Shown: positions 32,377 through 41,899 of the stretch, in pieces
How positions within the stretch are numbered: position 1 is the stretch's first letter
How the letters are laid out: every line of letters starts with the position of its first letter
Assembly: GCA_964019695.1 (NCBI GenBank)
Contig: OZ026520.1
Coordinates: forward strand, 28,678,120-28,742,119
From: Loripinus fragilis
Lineage: Eukaryota; Mollusca; Bivalvia; Lucinida; Lucinidae
Reading direction: 5' to 3'
DNA length: 64,000 bases
The notes under the pieces: model-generated
Seen by the model: the letters and a program-made list of their open reading frames with translations, nothing else
Databases searched by the model: none
What the model was told of the DNA's origin: nothing
Position numbers and translations under genes: made by a program

Positions 32377-32602
32377 CTGTTGAAACAAGAAGATGGGCTT
32401 TGTTTCCAATAATCTTTCCCCAGATATATGATGAACTAGTCCTTAACAGTGAACCAGCACAGGCAAAGGCACTATTAGCCATGCCTAGCCCTTTCTGATC
32501 AAGAGGCTGTCGGAACTCAAGGACAGATTCTGGGAAAATCCATGTTGCTGTTTCAAAAAGGTATACCTCATATGTGACGTTGGCATGTCGATACTGGGAC
32601 AC
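32377..32602 (-). CDS. Exon 8 of giant repeat-protein gene
   Basis: 226 nt, phase 0 in and phase 1 out; acceptor CATTGCAG, donor ACAG|GTATAA. It codes VSQYRHANVTYEVYLFETAT, then WIFPESVLEFRQPLDQKG and a part with one Cys (AFACAGSL). With exon 7 it aligns by motif order to exons 13-15. A MITE end lies about 9 bp beyond the donor. Confidence 0.9.
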
Positions 32603-33237
32603 CTGCAATGAACAAGGATACAAAAACACCCTTAACTTTATACAGTAGAACTTCAATGGCTCGAACAGGCTTGGGAAGGGTAGTTCCAGCCATCATGGGT
32701 GGTTTATACATAGAATGATCTTTATGGACCATAATGATAGTTCTAGCCAGCCCAGGTGAATGAGCCATCAGAGTTTGAGCCATTGAAGTCCTACTGTATA
32801 CTGTAATTTTTTTATTTTTTTATGAAACATAAATGGATAAAGAGATCAAACTTCAAGTTATTTTATTTTTTTTATTTCCCAACTAGTTACGGTTTAACAA
32901 CCTTTCTCAAGGGACATATGTACACAATGGAGTTAAATGACATCAGCGTATCATTATGCTATTGTAACGACGTCAAAAGTTGGCAATGACTTTACACATG
33001 ATTGCTTTGTTTTATTTTGTCTGTTTCTTTTTTGTTGTTGTTTTTTTTGCTTTGTTGACTTGTGTTGTTGTTTCTTAGTTGTTGTATTCTATCGTAAAGC
33101 ATTCACTATCAGCAATATGCAATACTATTTAGGACTTTGTTTCCTCATAGTGTGTTAATTTGATTAGATTGTTTCTCAGTGGTGATGCATTGCATTAGTT
33201 AGGAAGCCTCCCTGCCAGTTAAACAGTTTTTATGTAT

Positions 33238-34035
33238 AAACAACAACAGAATCTAGGGCAAAGATTTGGCGCCAGTAAAATGCATTTAAGCCCCCCCCCC
33301 CCTCCCCCCTGGCTTAGGCTGCTGTCTGTTCTAAGGTGGTGGTTGTATTGTTTTTTATTTATTGTTTTATATTTACATTCTCAGTGTAGTTGTCTTAAAT
33401 GAAACAAACATTTCTGGCTGCTTGCATTTCTCGATGCAAAACTTTGAAATGTCATGTGATCTAGACAGCTCCTCTAGGCCGAGTAGTCAACTTCATCCAA
33501 TAACGTTCTTTGTTTATCGGCATTTGCGTGATGTCGTTCACATATCGCCACGACGTTATGTTCACGAGTTTCGCTCCCTGGCTGTTCCAACGCCTTCATT
33601 ACAAGTGAAATACTTCATTTATAAGGTTAACTGACAGGGTTGGGTGGAAGATAATTAAGTAAATTTAACTGAAAATATAGAATGTAAGTATAAGGATTGA
33701 AATTCATATTTTAAGCTTGCACTGGCTGATGAAAAACATGAGCTTTTTTAATGTTTACGAGAAGCCCTTTGGGCTTCACAGAAATTAAAATAGCTAATGT
33801 TTTACATCATCCAGTGCAAGCTTACAACATGAAATTCAATCCTTAAATGTACCTCCCATTGTTTGTGGGGATTCTGTATTATCCTTTCTAGTTTTGCAAT
33901 CATCTTGATGAGGAAGAGAGTTGGTTGCTTTGCTTTTATTGTCTTTTAGATGTATTGTTACTGTAAATGTCCAGTAGCTCTTCCTCACGGTGGTGTGGGT
34001 TGGTCTGCAGTTGGTCACTTTCTTTTTTATTTTGC
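33238..34035 (+). mobile_element. Family U fragment, copy 4, interrupted
   Basis: Two halves (33238-33360, 33849-34035) carry the family U words. About 490 bp of other sequence, including the hairpin MITE at 33691, separates them. Confidence 0.65.
33691..33845. mobile_element. 155-bp hairpin MITE
   Basis: Arms of about 57 nt: TAAGGATTGAAATTCAT...AAGCTTGCACTGG against the inverse ending CAATCCTTA. The loop contains GAAGCCCTTTGGGCTTC. Single copy in the window. Confidence 0.85.
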
Positions 34036-34146
34036 ATCAAAAAGGCAAGTAGCTTAAAACATTATTTCAAATAAGACAACTACAATGAACACAATAACCA
34101 TGTGGTCATCTTTGCATTCAAATGTTTGCTTCTGTTTGTATCATAC

Positions 34147-34331
34147 CTCATTAATCTCCAATGTTTGTCCAGGACCTATATGTAAATGTGCAGTATCATC
34201 ACCATAAATTCTCTTCGTCTCAACCTTGGAACGTGTTCCATTCACAGCCATGTGTGTTCCACCATATAGTTCAATATGAGTGAACACAAATACATGATCG
34301 TCTGATGTGGCTTGGAGAAAGAATATGGCTC
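34147..34331 (-). CDS. Exon 7 of giant repeat-protein gene, HIGPxQT module
   Basis: 185 nt, phase 1 in and phase 0 out; acceptor TTTCTTCAG, donor GAG|GTATGA. It codes GAIFFLQATSDDHVFVFTHI, a GGTHMAV segment, and HLHIGPGQTLEINE. The HIGPxQT motif also appears in exon 14 (LHIGPDQTIVV) and, weaker, in exon 2. The 5' half of this exon is duplicated upstream at 34573-34660, where the copy ends in a stop codon. Confidence 0.9.
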
Positions 34332-34342
34332 CTGAAGAAATA

Positions 34343-34572
34343 CAAAATATGACATGAGCCAATCTACAGGCCCCCAGATAAGAGTGTGTAATTGAAAATA
34401 AGTTTTCATATTTCTCAACCAAAACATATGTTGTGGGTGCTCAAAAGAACCGTCTCAATGAGATGGTTCTTTTGAGCACCCAAAACATATAATACACTTG
34501 ATGGGTAAGAAAATAATTACAATTTTATGCTCAAAACCTTTGCTTAGCTGGACCTATGATCTATATGATATA
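34343..34572. mobile_element. MITE family D, copy 3
   Basis: CAGGCCCCCAGATAAGAG at the left; the central near-perfect palindrome GGGTGCTCAAAAGAACC / GGTTCTTTTGAGCACCC. It lies between exon 7 and its partial duplicate. Confidence 0.8.
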
Positions 34573-34660
34573 ACCTATAGTTCAATATGAGTGAACACAT
34601 ATTCATGATCCTCTGATGTGGCTTGGAGAAAGAATATAGCTCCTGAAGAAAAACACTACA
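34573..34660 (-). pseudogene. Partial duplicate of exon 7 (acceptor plus 5' part) ending in a stop
   Basis: About 85 nt match the acceptor and 5' part of exon 7, at roughly 90% by eye. The acceptor TTCTTCAG is preserved. The copy reads AIFFLQATSEDHEYVFTHIE and then meets TAG where exon 7 continues. It lies about 300 bp upstream of exon 7 in transcription order, with a MITE between. It could act as a poison exon if spliced, or be inert. Confidence 0.75.
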
Positions 34661-34662
34661 TG

Positions 34663-35115
34663 AGCTGTGACATGTGATTTCCAACAATGTGGCATTTTGA
34701 CATGAATGAGGGTCTGGATGGGGGGGGGGGGGGGGTCTGGTATTCACTACTCATTAAAAACTTAGCCCATTATTTATCTCATTAAAATTTTGGGTAATTC
34801 ATTAAAATAAGACCAATTATTCATTCAAAGTAAGAAAGGTGGCAAAGAAATCTGATTATTCACTATTTATCAATTGTTTCTTCAGTTCATTAAAAAAATA
34901 GAATTATTCATAAATTTTTAGACCCTCATTATTCACTATTCATTTTTTTGGCTCATTATTCACACTTCATTATAAAAAAGGGCCATTATTCACTTATCAT
35001 TATACCCCATCCAGACCCTCATGAATAGACTGAGATGAGCATGTGCAGCCTCCTTTTAAGCTTAGAAACTCCAAACGATGATCAGTCAGTAGATTAATAC
35101 ACATGGAATGTTCAT
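34663..35115. mobile_element. MITE family E, copy 4, split by family F
   Basis: GAGCTGTGACATGTGATTTC and AGCCTCCTTTTAAGCTTAG belong to family E. The GAGGGTCTGG element (34708-35020) is inserted between them. Confidence 0.75.
34708..35020. mobile_element. MITE family F (GAGGGTCTGGATGGGG), copy 1
   Basis: Ends GAGGGTCTGGATGGGG and CCCCATCCAGACCCTC. The 6-bp target duplication ATGAAT is exact at 34702-34707 and 35021-35026. The interior is A+T-rich with repeated ATTATTCACTATTCATT. Confidence 0.88.
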
Positions 35116-35179
35116 GCTACTAGCAAAGGCTCTAGTTTATGTAAGCAGTGAAGTGTCTCGTTTAAACTTTAGCTGGTCA

Positions 35180-35655
35180 GCAACAGATTCTATGGCAAAA
35201 TTTTGTATAAGTAAAATGCATTTAAGCCCCCCCACCCCCCTCCCCAGTGGCTTAGGCCAGGGGTGAAGAATTCTACTCATCCTGCATGCCCATATGCGTT
35301 TGTGAATTTAACAATTTACATTGGAAACAGTCAAATTTCTACTTGTCCTGCAGCAAGAGGTACTCGCCATGGCCTGCAAACAAGTGGATTTTTCCAGGCC
35401 TGCTTAGGCCGTTGTCCATTCTAAGGCAGTGGTTCTTTTGTTGTCAATTTATAGTTTATTGTTGCTCCCATTGTTTGTAGGGGTTTTGTGTTTGGTCCTT
35501 GTTTTGTTATTCAGTATTTTGTGTCCATGGGAAGAGAGCTGGATGCTTTACTTTAGCTGTCTTCCTATCTTGTGAGAGTCAGTGTTCTGTAGCATAGGTT
35601 GGTCTGCTGTGTGTTATTGTAGTATCTTCTGATCATACTCACTTGCTTTTTTTGC
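35180..35655 (+). mobile_element. Family U fragment, copy 5
   Basis: Contains AGCAACAGATTCTATGGC, a poly-C run near 35229, CATTCTAAGGCAGTGGTTC and CTGATCATACTCACTTGC. A ~110-bp insertion at about 35255-35400 has an ACTTGTCC word like the hAT at 8201. Confidence 0.6.
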
Positions 35656-35699
35656 TGCAATTACCAAAATCTCATTGTATGACAAATAGCATAAACTAT

Positions 35700-35890
35700 A
35701 AATTAGGAGCACTATACATAGATCCAGTTAAGCCAAAAATTGAGCTTAAATTGCTGTTATTTTTTACCAATCAGTTTAAACATAGTCTTATGTGCTCAAA
35801 ACAGCTGTCTCACTGAGGCGGGTCTATTCAGTATCCAAAATATGGTTTGGTTCAGAAATAAAATAATAGGTTTGAATTGTACATTCTTAT
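35700..35890. mobile_element. MITE family D, copy 4, decayed
   Basis: TACCAATCAGTTTAAACAT, TGTGCTCAAAACAGCTGTCTC and TGTCTCACTGAGGCGGGTCT show a worn family D core; the end TCTGGAGGATTGA is recognisable. Confidence 0.5.
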
Positions 35891-36149
35891 CTGGAGGATT
35901 GACTATCAATAATAAACCTTACATTATTAAAAAACAAATCAAATTTAATAACATATTTGTCCCCATCTTTGTAAGTGGATTTTAGTGGTATTTGATCTTT
36001 ATCATATGAAAATGGTATACATAACTGTGCATTTGCGTTTAAAGAACAACTTTACACTAATGTGATACATATCTGTAACATATAAACTAGTAAATTTTAT
36101 TTTTTATGTTCTATCAGTCCTATAGATGAGGCAACATAATATTACGTGC

Positions 36150-36392
36150 TTATTTGGGCCTTGTCGCGAGAAACGTGTCCTCAGGGTTTCTGTCAAAGAG
36201 AGTTTTGAACCGGTCTCCTCAGCTGCAAAGACTAGCTAGGAAATTGACATTTTACCTGAAGCAAGGTTAAATATGGTACTTTCCAAAAAGTGAATAGCAA
36301 ATGCACTGATCAGACTGCACCGATGCGCAGGCTGGTCTGCACCTGTGTTGTTCGCAAACCACCGAAGACAGGTATCTCGCATCAATGCCAAT
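36150..36392. mobile_element. MITE family C, copy 3
   Basis: GGGCCTTGTCGCGAGAAACG at the left; CAGACTGCACCGATGCGCAG in the middle; CCGAAGACAGGTATCTCGCA at the right. Confidence 0.8.
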
Positions 36393-36394
36393 TT

Positions 36395-37140
36395 ACAACT
36401 ATATATACAAGAAAAAGTGTGTATTCCCACTTAAATACAGCTTTATTTGTTTGTTTTGATGATTGAAGGTTTTGCCAAATAAGCTTTAATTCCTAGGATC
36501 TGTCATATATCACTGACTGCTTGATGTGAAAATACATCTTTGGCTACTTTGAATCCTTGCTAATTTTTGAAATGATATCAGAAACCTGAGATTTATCTTG
36601 GAGTTTTTCTTGCATCATTAATATTCATATGGCATTAGATTGAAGCATATTCATGTATCGCATCCATGTGAATATCAAAAACACTTATAGCAAATACCAA
36701 ATATTCTGTATCCACTATTATGACCATTTAATGATAAAGAATAGATAAGGCATTGGTAAAATTTAACGTGTGGCACTGTTAGAGTATAGCACTACAGAAG
36801 TGTGTATTTGGGGGAGACTAGGGCGAAATAGTCGCCCTAGGGGCCAAAATTTAACCCCAAATTGGATTCAGGGAGAAGTGGGAGTCTCCCTAAAAAGTAA
36901 TAAGTAATTTCATTCAGTCACCACACAAACTGTGGTGACAATCTACTACCACTGCATCTTATTTTTCCTTCCATTTAAAGGCGAATAAACTTTTAAATTG
37001 ACAGAAAATGCCTTCATTTTGCACCATAACTTCTCCCTATCTGACTGTCACTTCTCCCTAATTTTCCTGGAGGGAGAAGTCACTTCTCCCTACTGTCAGG
37101 GCCCAGCTTGAACCCTGGACAGATTGATTCAAGCATCATA
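36395..37140. other. Intron stretch with GGGAGAAGT inverted words
   Basis: GGGAGAAGTGGGAGTCTCCC (36871-36890) and ACTTCTCCCTAA/AGGGAGAAGTCACTTCTCC (37045-37090) suggest a decayed inverted-repeat element between about 36800 and 37110. Its ends are not defined. Confidence 0.4.
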
Positions 37141-37147
37141 TCTATAC

Positions 37148-37208
37148 CTTTATCTGTGTATGTTTGATATTCCTGTTCACCAGCAGAGTTTCCTCTTGGC
37201 TCTGTTAC
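37148..37208 (-). CDS. Exon 6, 61-nt small exon of the giant gene
   Basis: Only 61 nt, phase 0 in and phase 1 out; acceptor TTTGCAG, donor AAAG|GTATAG. It codes a polar linker (VTEPRGNSAGEQEYQTYTDK) with no Gly-rich motif. The phases fit exon 5 before and exon 7 after. Its short length makes it the least certain exon by composition, but without it exon 5 (phase 0) and exon 7 (phase 1) would not join in frame. Confidence 0.8.
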
Positions 37209-37209
37209 C

Positions 37210-37915
37210 TGCAAATATAGTCAGTCTGGTATAATGATGAGGCAAACAATCACAGGAGAAAAGCATTGTCACCTATATGACTTTTTTCTTTCACCACAAC
37301 TCAAATATAATCATTAATTGGAATATTGGTGCTTAAAAGTTAATTAGAAATGTGTTAAGCCTAGGATAGATTAGATATGTTTGCTTTCATTAATCAGTTG
37401 GGAAGTTTAAATAAAAATGGATGAATATCTTATACTTATAAATAACTATATTTACAATGTTCCCTTGGCAATTCGTAGCTAGGGTACAAGTGTGCAAGAA
37501 GTGCTCACCTGGATGAGACTGATAATTAGATGCTTTATGGCACCATGGTGGCCAGTTTGGCTTTCAGATCAGATTGCATTTAGCTCAGAGTGATGCTCTA
37601 CTGTCGCCCTTCAAGCTTCAGTGTAATATGACTAAAATTTCAAAAAGACATTGATTGAAGAGATAAGATATTACCACTGTGGCAACCATATCAAAATGTA
37701 ATGAATTACAGTGATTTTGTTACCTGCGCATCCTGCATCTTTTATTCTCAATTTTGTCTCCGGGATGCAAAGTTTTTATTTCAAAGATATTGCAGACTTG
37801 TCATGTAAAAAAGTATTCTGGACTCATAAGTTTGCAGTTTGACTCATTGATATGAGAAACGGCGAGTCCCAGGACACATAAGCCCAAATTTGTAAATAAA
37901 TCACTGTGAATTTAG
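37210..37915. other. Intron stretch, nothing recognised
   Basis: No exon or element ends seen between exon 6 and the family A MITE. Confidence 0.45.
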
Positions 37916-38097
37916 TACAGAAAAAAACTGTGTAAAACGGCCACTCAAAAATAGACAAAACATAGATCTTAATGACAAATGGTAGCTTAATTAAGGTCGA
38001 AAGTATTGCAGAATGCTCCCTGCATTAAGCGATAATTGGCCCTGAAAAACAATTTTGGGTCTTTTTGAGAGTGGCCGTTTAACACAGGTTACGCTGT
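37916..38097. mobile_element. Hairpin MITE family A, copy 4, centre partly lost
   Basis: TA-flanked ends, with GAGAGTGGCCGTTTAACACA at the right. One half of the central GGAGCATTC palindrome is deleted. Confidence 0.75.
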
Positions 38098-38342
38098 AAA
38101 TCTAACTAAATTTCAGCACAATTTTCCATAATATTTTCAAAAATATAGAAAACTTTACTTAAGTGTTTCCAATGTTGTCTAAAAATAGAAAATGATGTCA
38201 CAATCTAAATATAGCCTATGGAGTAAAGGTGATCAAGAAATGTGCTCTCTGATCTTCATTCAATGTATCTAAAATTTTATTTGAATCAAGTAGTTACTAT
38301 GAGTTATCAGAATTTGAGTAATGGTGAGTCAAGTGTGCGTAC

Positions 38343-38452
38343 CTTTGGTTGTTGGCATCTGTTATCAACTCTCAAGTTTCTGATTGCTGGACCATCAAAA
38401 TACACCATACCAGGACCACCGGGCTCAGCAGCAGAAGAGCTTGTGCTGCCAC
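38343..38452 (-). CDS. Exon 5 of giant repeat-protein gene, GGPG linker
   Basis: 110 nt, phase 1 in and phase 0 out; acceptor GTTTTAG, donor AAAG|GTACGC. It codes a Ser-rich start, then EPGGPGMVYFDGP and RNLRVDNRCQQPK. It is the counterpart of exon 1 (PGGPG followed by R.L.iDN), so it begins a second super-repeat in the window. Confidence 0.87.
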
Positions 38453-38459
38453 CTAAAAC

Positions 38460-39330
38460 AAAATTACCCTAGATATAGCACAATGTGACGAATCCTGATC
38501 TTTGCTTTCCTCTTTACTTTGCTCTACAGACACAGACATATTTATATTCTATATGTACCAACAAATCAGTCTGGTTATGGTTGGATGTGAGGTTCTTCTC
38601 CTGTATGAACTGACTTGGATGTAAGGTTCATCTCTTTTATGAATTAAAGTGCTTAACAGAAGGTTAACGTTACACAATTAACGTAATTGCTTAACATTAG
38701 CAAGACGTAGATTTTTGACGTTAGTTACTAAGCAGATTGAAGTAGTGCCGTTGCCATATTCATTTCGGGCAACATTATTCTTTATTAAAGAAGAATTGTG
38801 AAACTTATTATCTAAGTTTCGTGGTTATTTTGTTTGCCAATCCATAATCGGGAAATGCACAACAACAATGGTCACACTGCTTTCCATCCAGAAATCCCAA
38901 ATTCAACAACATACAACAAAGCTGATGACAAAACTAGATTTGTCTATTATAATAGTGTAAATTATTTTTCTTGGACTTTTGGATCATAGATTCCTTTGCG
39001 AAACTTTGAAACCATTAGAGGGTCATTGATGAGGCCTAAATGGCTAAACCTAATTAGTTGGGCTAAGAAAACTTGCACACTCTGCGCTTTCAGTTACAGT
39101 TCTTAGATGTATTCTTTGCTTCCAAAGGATAACCTTCTTAAGAACACATTTGTGGCACAACTCATTTATTTGTTTAATGCGCAGGCTGGTCTGCACCTTT
39201 GTGTTCGCAAACTCCCTAAGACAGTGTTTCTCACTTTGAGACCTTTAAGATAGTCTTACAAAGGCACATACAGACAGACAGCTAAATGGTCACTTTGCTT
39301 GAGAACCATAAAGTGAAAAGTGTTAGGATT
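38460..39330. other. Intron between exons 5 and 4
   Basis: Holds a short family C fragment (39176-39226, CGCAGGCTGGTCTGCACCTT). Otherwise nothing recognised. Confidence 0.5.
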
Positions 39331-39337
39331 AGATTAC

Positions 39338-39524
39338 CTTTAGCTTCTACAAAAGCGCTGTAAAAGTTCCCATTTCCAGTGAAGTAGACAGTGACACGCC
39401 CTCCTGATCCACCTCCTCCCTTCCCAGTACTGCTGCCACCATTACAATACATCTTGCCAGTCAGAGTGAAGTCCCTTGTAGTAATATAGATGTTACCACC
39501 ACTTCCACCGCCAGACTTGGAATG
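39338..39524 (-). CDS. Exon 4 of giant repeat-protein gene, GGGSGG motif
   Basis: 187 nt, phase 0 in and phase 1 out; acceptor ATTGTAG, donor AAAG|GTAATC. It codes SGGGSGGNIYITTRDFTLTG, then a Cys-containing CNGGSS and GGGGSGGRVTVYFTGNG. The alternation 'GGGSGG - beta strand - G.i.NGG - GGGGSGGR - beta strand' is the same as in exon 12 and the end of exon 17. In such Gly-rich solenoids each strand is probably one rung (inference). Confidence 0.9.
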
Positions 39525-39576
39525 CTACAATAATATATATGAGCCAGAACATGATATTTTGGAACTTTTTACATAC

Positions 39577-39812
39577 GGGCCTCTTGTGATGAAACCTGAC
39601 TTTGAGGTTTCCATCCAGATCATACACAAACCAGCCTGCTCAGCTACAGAGACTTGCTAGAATAGTGAAATTTCGCTTGTAGCAATTTTTTGATATAATA
39701 CTTTCTAAAAAGTGAATAACAAAGGTGCTGATCAGACTGCGCTGATGCGCAGGCTGATCTGGGTATATGTTGATTGCATACACCCGAAAAAAAGTTTTCT
39801 TGCCCATATGTG
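39577..39812. mobile_element. MITE family C, copy 4
   Basis: GGGCCTCTTGTGATGAAACC at the left; GACTGCGCTGATGCGCAGGC hairpin; AAAGTTTTCTTGCCCATATG at the right. It starts about 50 bp from the exon 4 acceptor. Confidence 0.75.
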
Positions 39813-39814
39813 AT

Positions 39815-40460
39815 CAGCGAAGGCTCAGGCTAGCCTATGCAAATATGTAAGTCCTCAATCACCAGCCTGTCTTGATGAAGTTAATCTGATAAGATACTTG
39901 TATTCCAATGGAGCACTTCACAGTTTATGCCATTTCAATTAAGAAAGAAAATACAAATATCTCTTTTTCCTGGTTTGTCTGATCAATCGTACGCCTAGCT
40001 AAAATCAGACACAACCGCTAATTTACCACACAATTGTCAATTGAGTTTTCTATCTATTTCTTGATACATTAAAACCGTATCACAGTTATACTTCTACGTT
40101 TAAGGTCACTAAATAAGGTAATTGTCAGGGCTTGAGCTCTTGGCTAAGAGAAATTAAGAATATTAGGAAAATTTAAATGTGAAATTTGAAAATTTATATT
40201 GGGCCATACAAACTTCATTGAATGACAGATGTTCTTAAATTTCAAACACTAGCTACTTGCCAAAGAGAAAAGAGTTAAAATTTTAGAACTATTACTGTAT
40301 CATTATGTTAGGAAGGTACTGTACCATTTTGTAAGGAAAGTTCCATCAGTCAGGAATGGGTTAATGCCCCGGTCTTCATGTGGCCAGTAATGTAAATACA
40401 GGTAACCAGTAACCCCCAATACCACCGGTCAAGTGGGAACCAGCAATTAATGTAGATATC
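39815..40460. other. Intron stretch, nothing recognised
   Basis: No exon or clear element between the family C and family D MITEs. Confidence 0.45.
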
Positions 40461-40463
40461 AGG

Positions 40464-40652
40464 CCTCCAGATAAGTGCATGTATTGGAAAACTATTTTCT
40501 TTATTTCTCATCCAAAACATATGTTGTGGGTACTCAAAAGACCCGTCTCAATGAGACGGTTCTTTTGAGCACCAAAACACATGTTCAAATTGATGGGTAA
40601 GAAAATAATTACAATTTTACGCTCATAAAATTTCCTTATCTTGACCTATGAG
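40464..40652. mobile_element. MITE family D, copy 5, near exon 3 donor
   Basis: AGGCCTCCAGATAAG at the left; the centre CTCAATGAGACGGTTCTTTT. It ends about 20 bp from the exon 3 donor. Confidence 0.8.
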
Positions 40653-40671
40653 ATGTGGTGAATGAACTTAC

Positions 40672-40922
40672 TGCAGAGTTTTGTCCATTGGCTAGTATCG
40701 TTCCACTAACAGTAACTGTATCTCTGACATATAGATGGGCCAATCCTCCCCCTCTTCCGCCATTGTTACCATTGGTTACATAGCTGCCTCCACCAGAACC
40801 CCAGGTGCTCTCCACATAAATGGTTCCGTATGGGTCCACAGATTCCATGTAAGATTCTCCACGACCCCCTCTACTGGCATGACTGGCCCCACTGCCACCG
40901 CCACTACTTATCCTGCCAGCTC
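40672..40922 (-). CDS. Exon 3 of giant repeat-protein gene, Gly-rich
   Basis: 251 nt between acceptor TTAAAAG and donor GCA|GTAAGT; it enters in phase 1 and leaves in phase 0. It codes a Gly/Ser-rich stretch (GAGRISSGGGSGASHASRGG, then YGTIYVESTWGSGGG) followed by a beta-strand-like part (LAHLYVRDTVTVSGTILANG). It follows exon 2, which ends NGP-G, so the join reads as a GPGAG motif. Exon 17 starts with the same kind of sequence (GAGHGGRGG), which marks the start of the Gly-rich half of a super-repeat. Confidence 0.9.
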
Positions 40923-41054
40923 CTTTTAAAAAAGAAGTCATTTAGTTGATAGTTGTTGACAGATAAGGTATTTAAAAAATTGTTTACAAGCCTTTAATGA
41001 ATCTATTCTACTAACCAACACACAAAAATTGCTGGCATAAAGTCTAAGTCTCGA

Positions 41055-41093
41055 GTCAAGCACTCTATCACTGAGCCACTGCGCTCCCTACAC
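41055..41093 (-). mobile_element. SINE head fragment
   Basis: About 40 bp matching only the tRNA-like head of the SINE at 15909 (minus strand AGTGGCTCAGTGATAGAGTG). Confidence 0.7.
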
Positions 41094-41167
41094 TTTACTT
41101 TATATGTACAGAATGCCCCCCTAGCTAACATTATAAAAACAGTTTAAACTAAAGAAAATGTACATGT

Positions 41168-41678
41168 ACAGTCCTTCAGATTTATGGTGGGCCCAGGTCA
41201 TTGTCCCATGATTTCAAAATATGGCCCATCACTTTCCAAGGCAGTGGGCCCAGTGGACCCATCCTTTTTTGTTGTGAAAAAATCTCACTTTAATAAAAAA
41301 TTTACATCTTACAGTGAGGCTATGAACAAAACAAAGATCTTAACAAATGGTAGCTGAATGAAGGTCGAAAGGATTGCAGAATGCTCCCCTTGGAGCATTC
41401 TGCAAAACTTTTGACCTGCATTAAGCGATAATCGGTCTTGAAAACCAATTTTAGGTCTTCTTTTTTGAGAGGCCGCATAAGACAGGTTTTACCATATCAT
41501 CAGCAGTCAATATGCATACAAGTGTCTTTGTCAGTGTGCAGGTAAAGTATACTATCCCAATGTCAACAATGTTAGTTTGATATGCTTGGGCCCATCATTT
41601 CAGAAAATGACCCACCATTTTTTGCTCCATGGGTCACTTCGGCCCGCCAATCTTGAAAAAAATCTGAAGCCCTGATCA
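41168..41678. mobile_element. Inverted-repeat element split by family A MITE
   Basis: CCTTCAGATTTATGGTGGGCC and the inverse of GGCCCGCCAATC...ATCTGAAGCCC face each other. ACCCACCATTTT/CAAAATATGGCCCATC words are also inverted. Family A MITE copy 5 lies inside. Confidence 0.55.
41310..41494. mobile_element. Hairpin MITE family A, copy 5
   Basis: Left end worn (ACAGTGAGGCTATG). The centre GAATGCTCC|GGAGCATTC and right end AAGACAGGTTTTACCATA are clear. Confidence 0.72.
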
Positions 41679-41899
41679 TGTAGATAAATACTTACAGCTT
41701 GCAAAGTGAACTAACTCTAGCCAGGGCTGTACCTACGTGTACAAATATACACACATGCATACAAATCAGCACTGCAGAATATGTTTTTTATCTACTTAAT
41801 TTGATTGAGAGAAAACAAGAAATGTCACAGTAACATGACGAATGCCCCCAAAGGAATGGTCTAGCATAAGTCAAATTTGAGGAAAGTTATTAGTTATAA

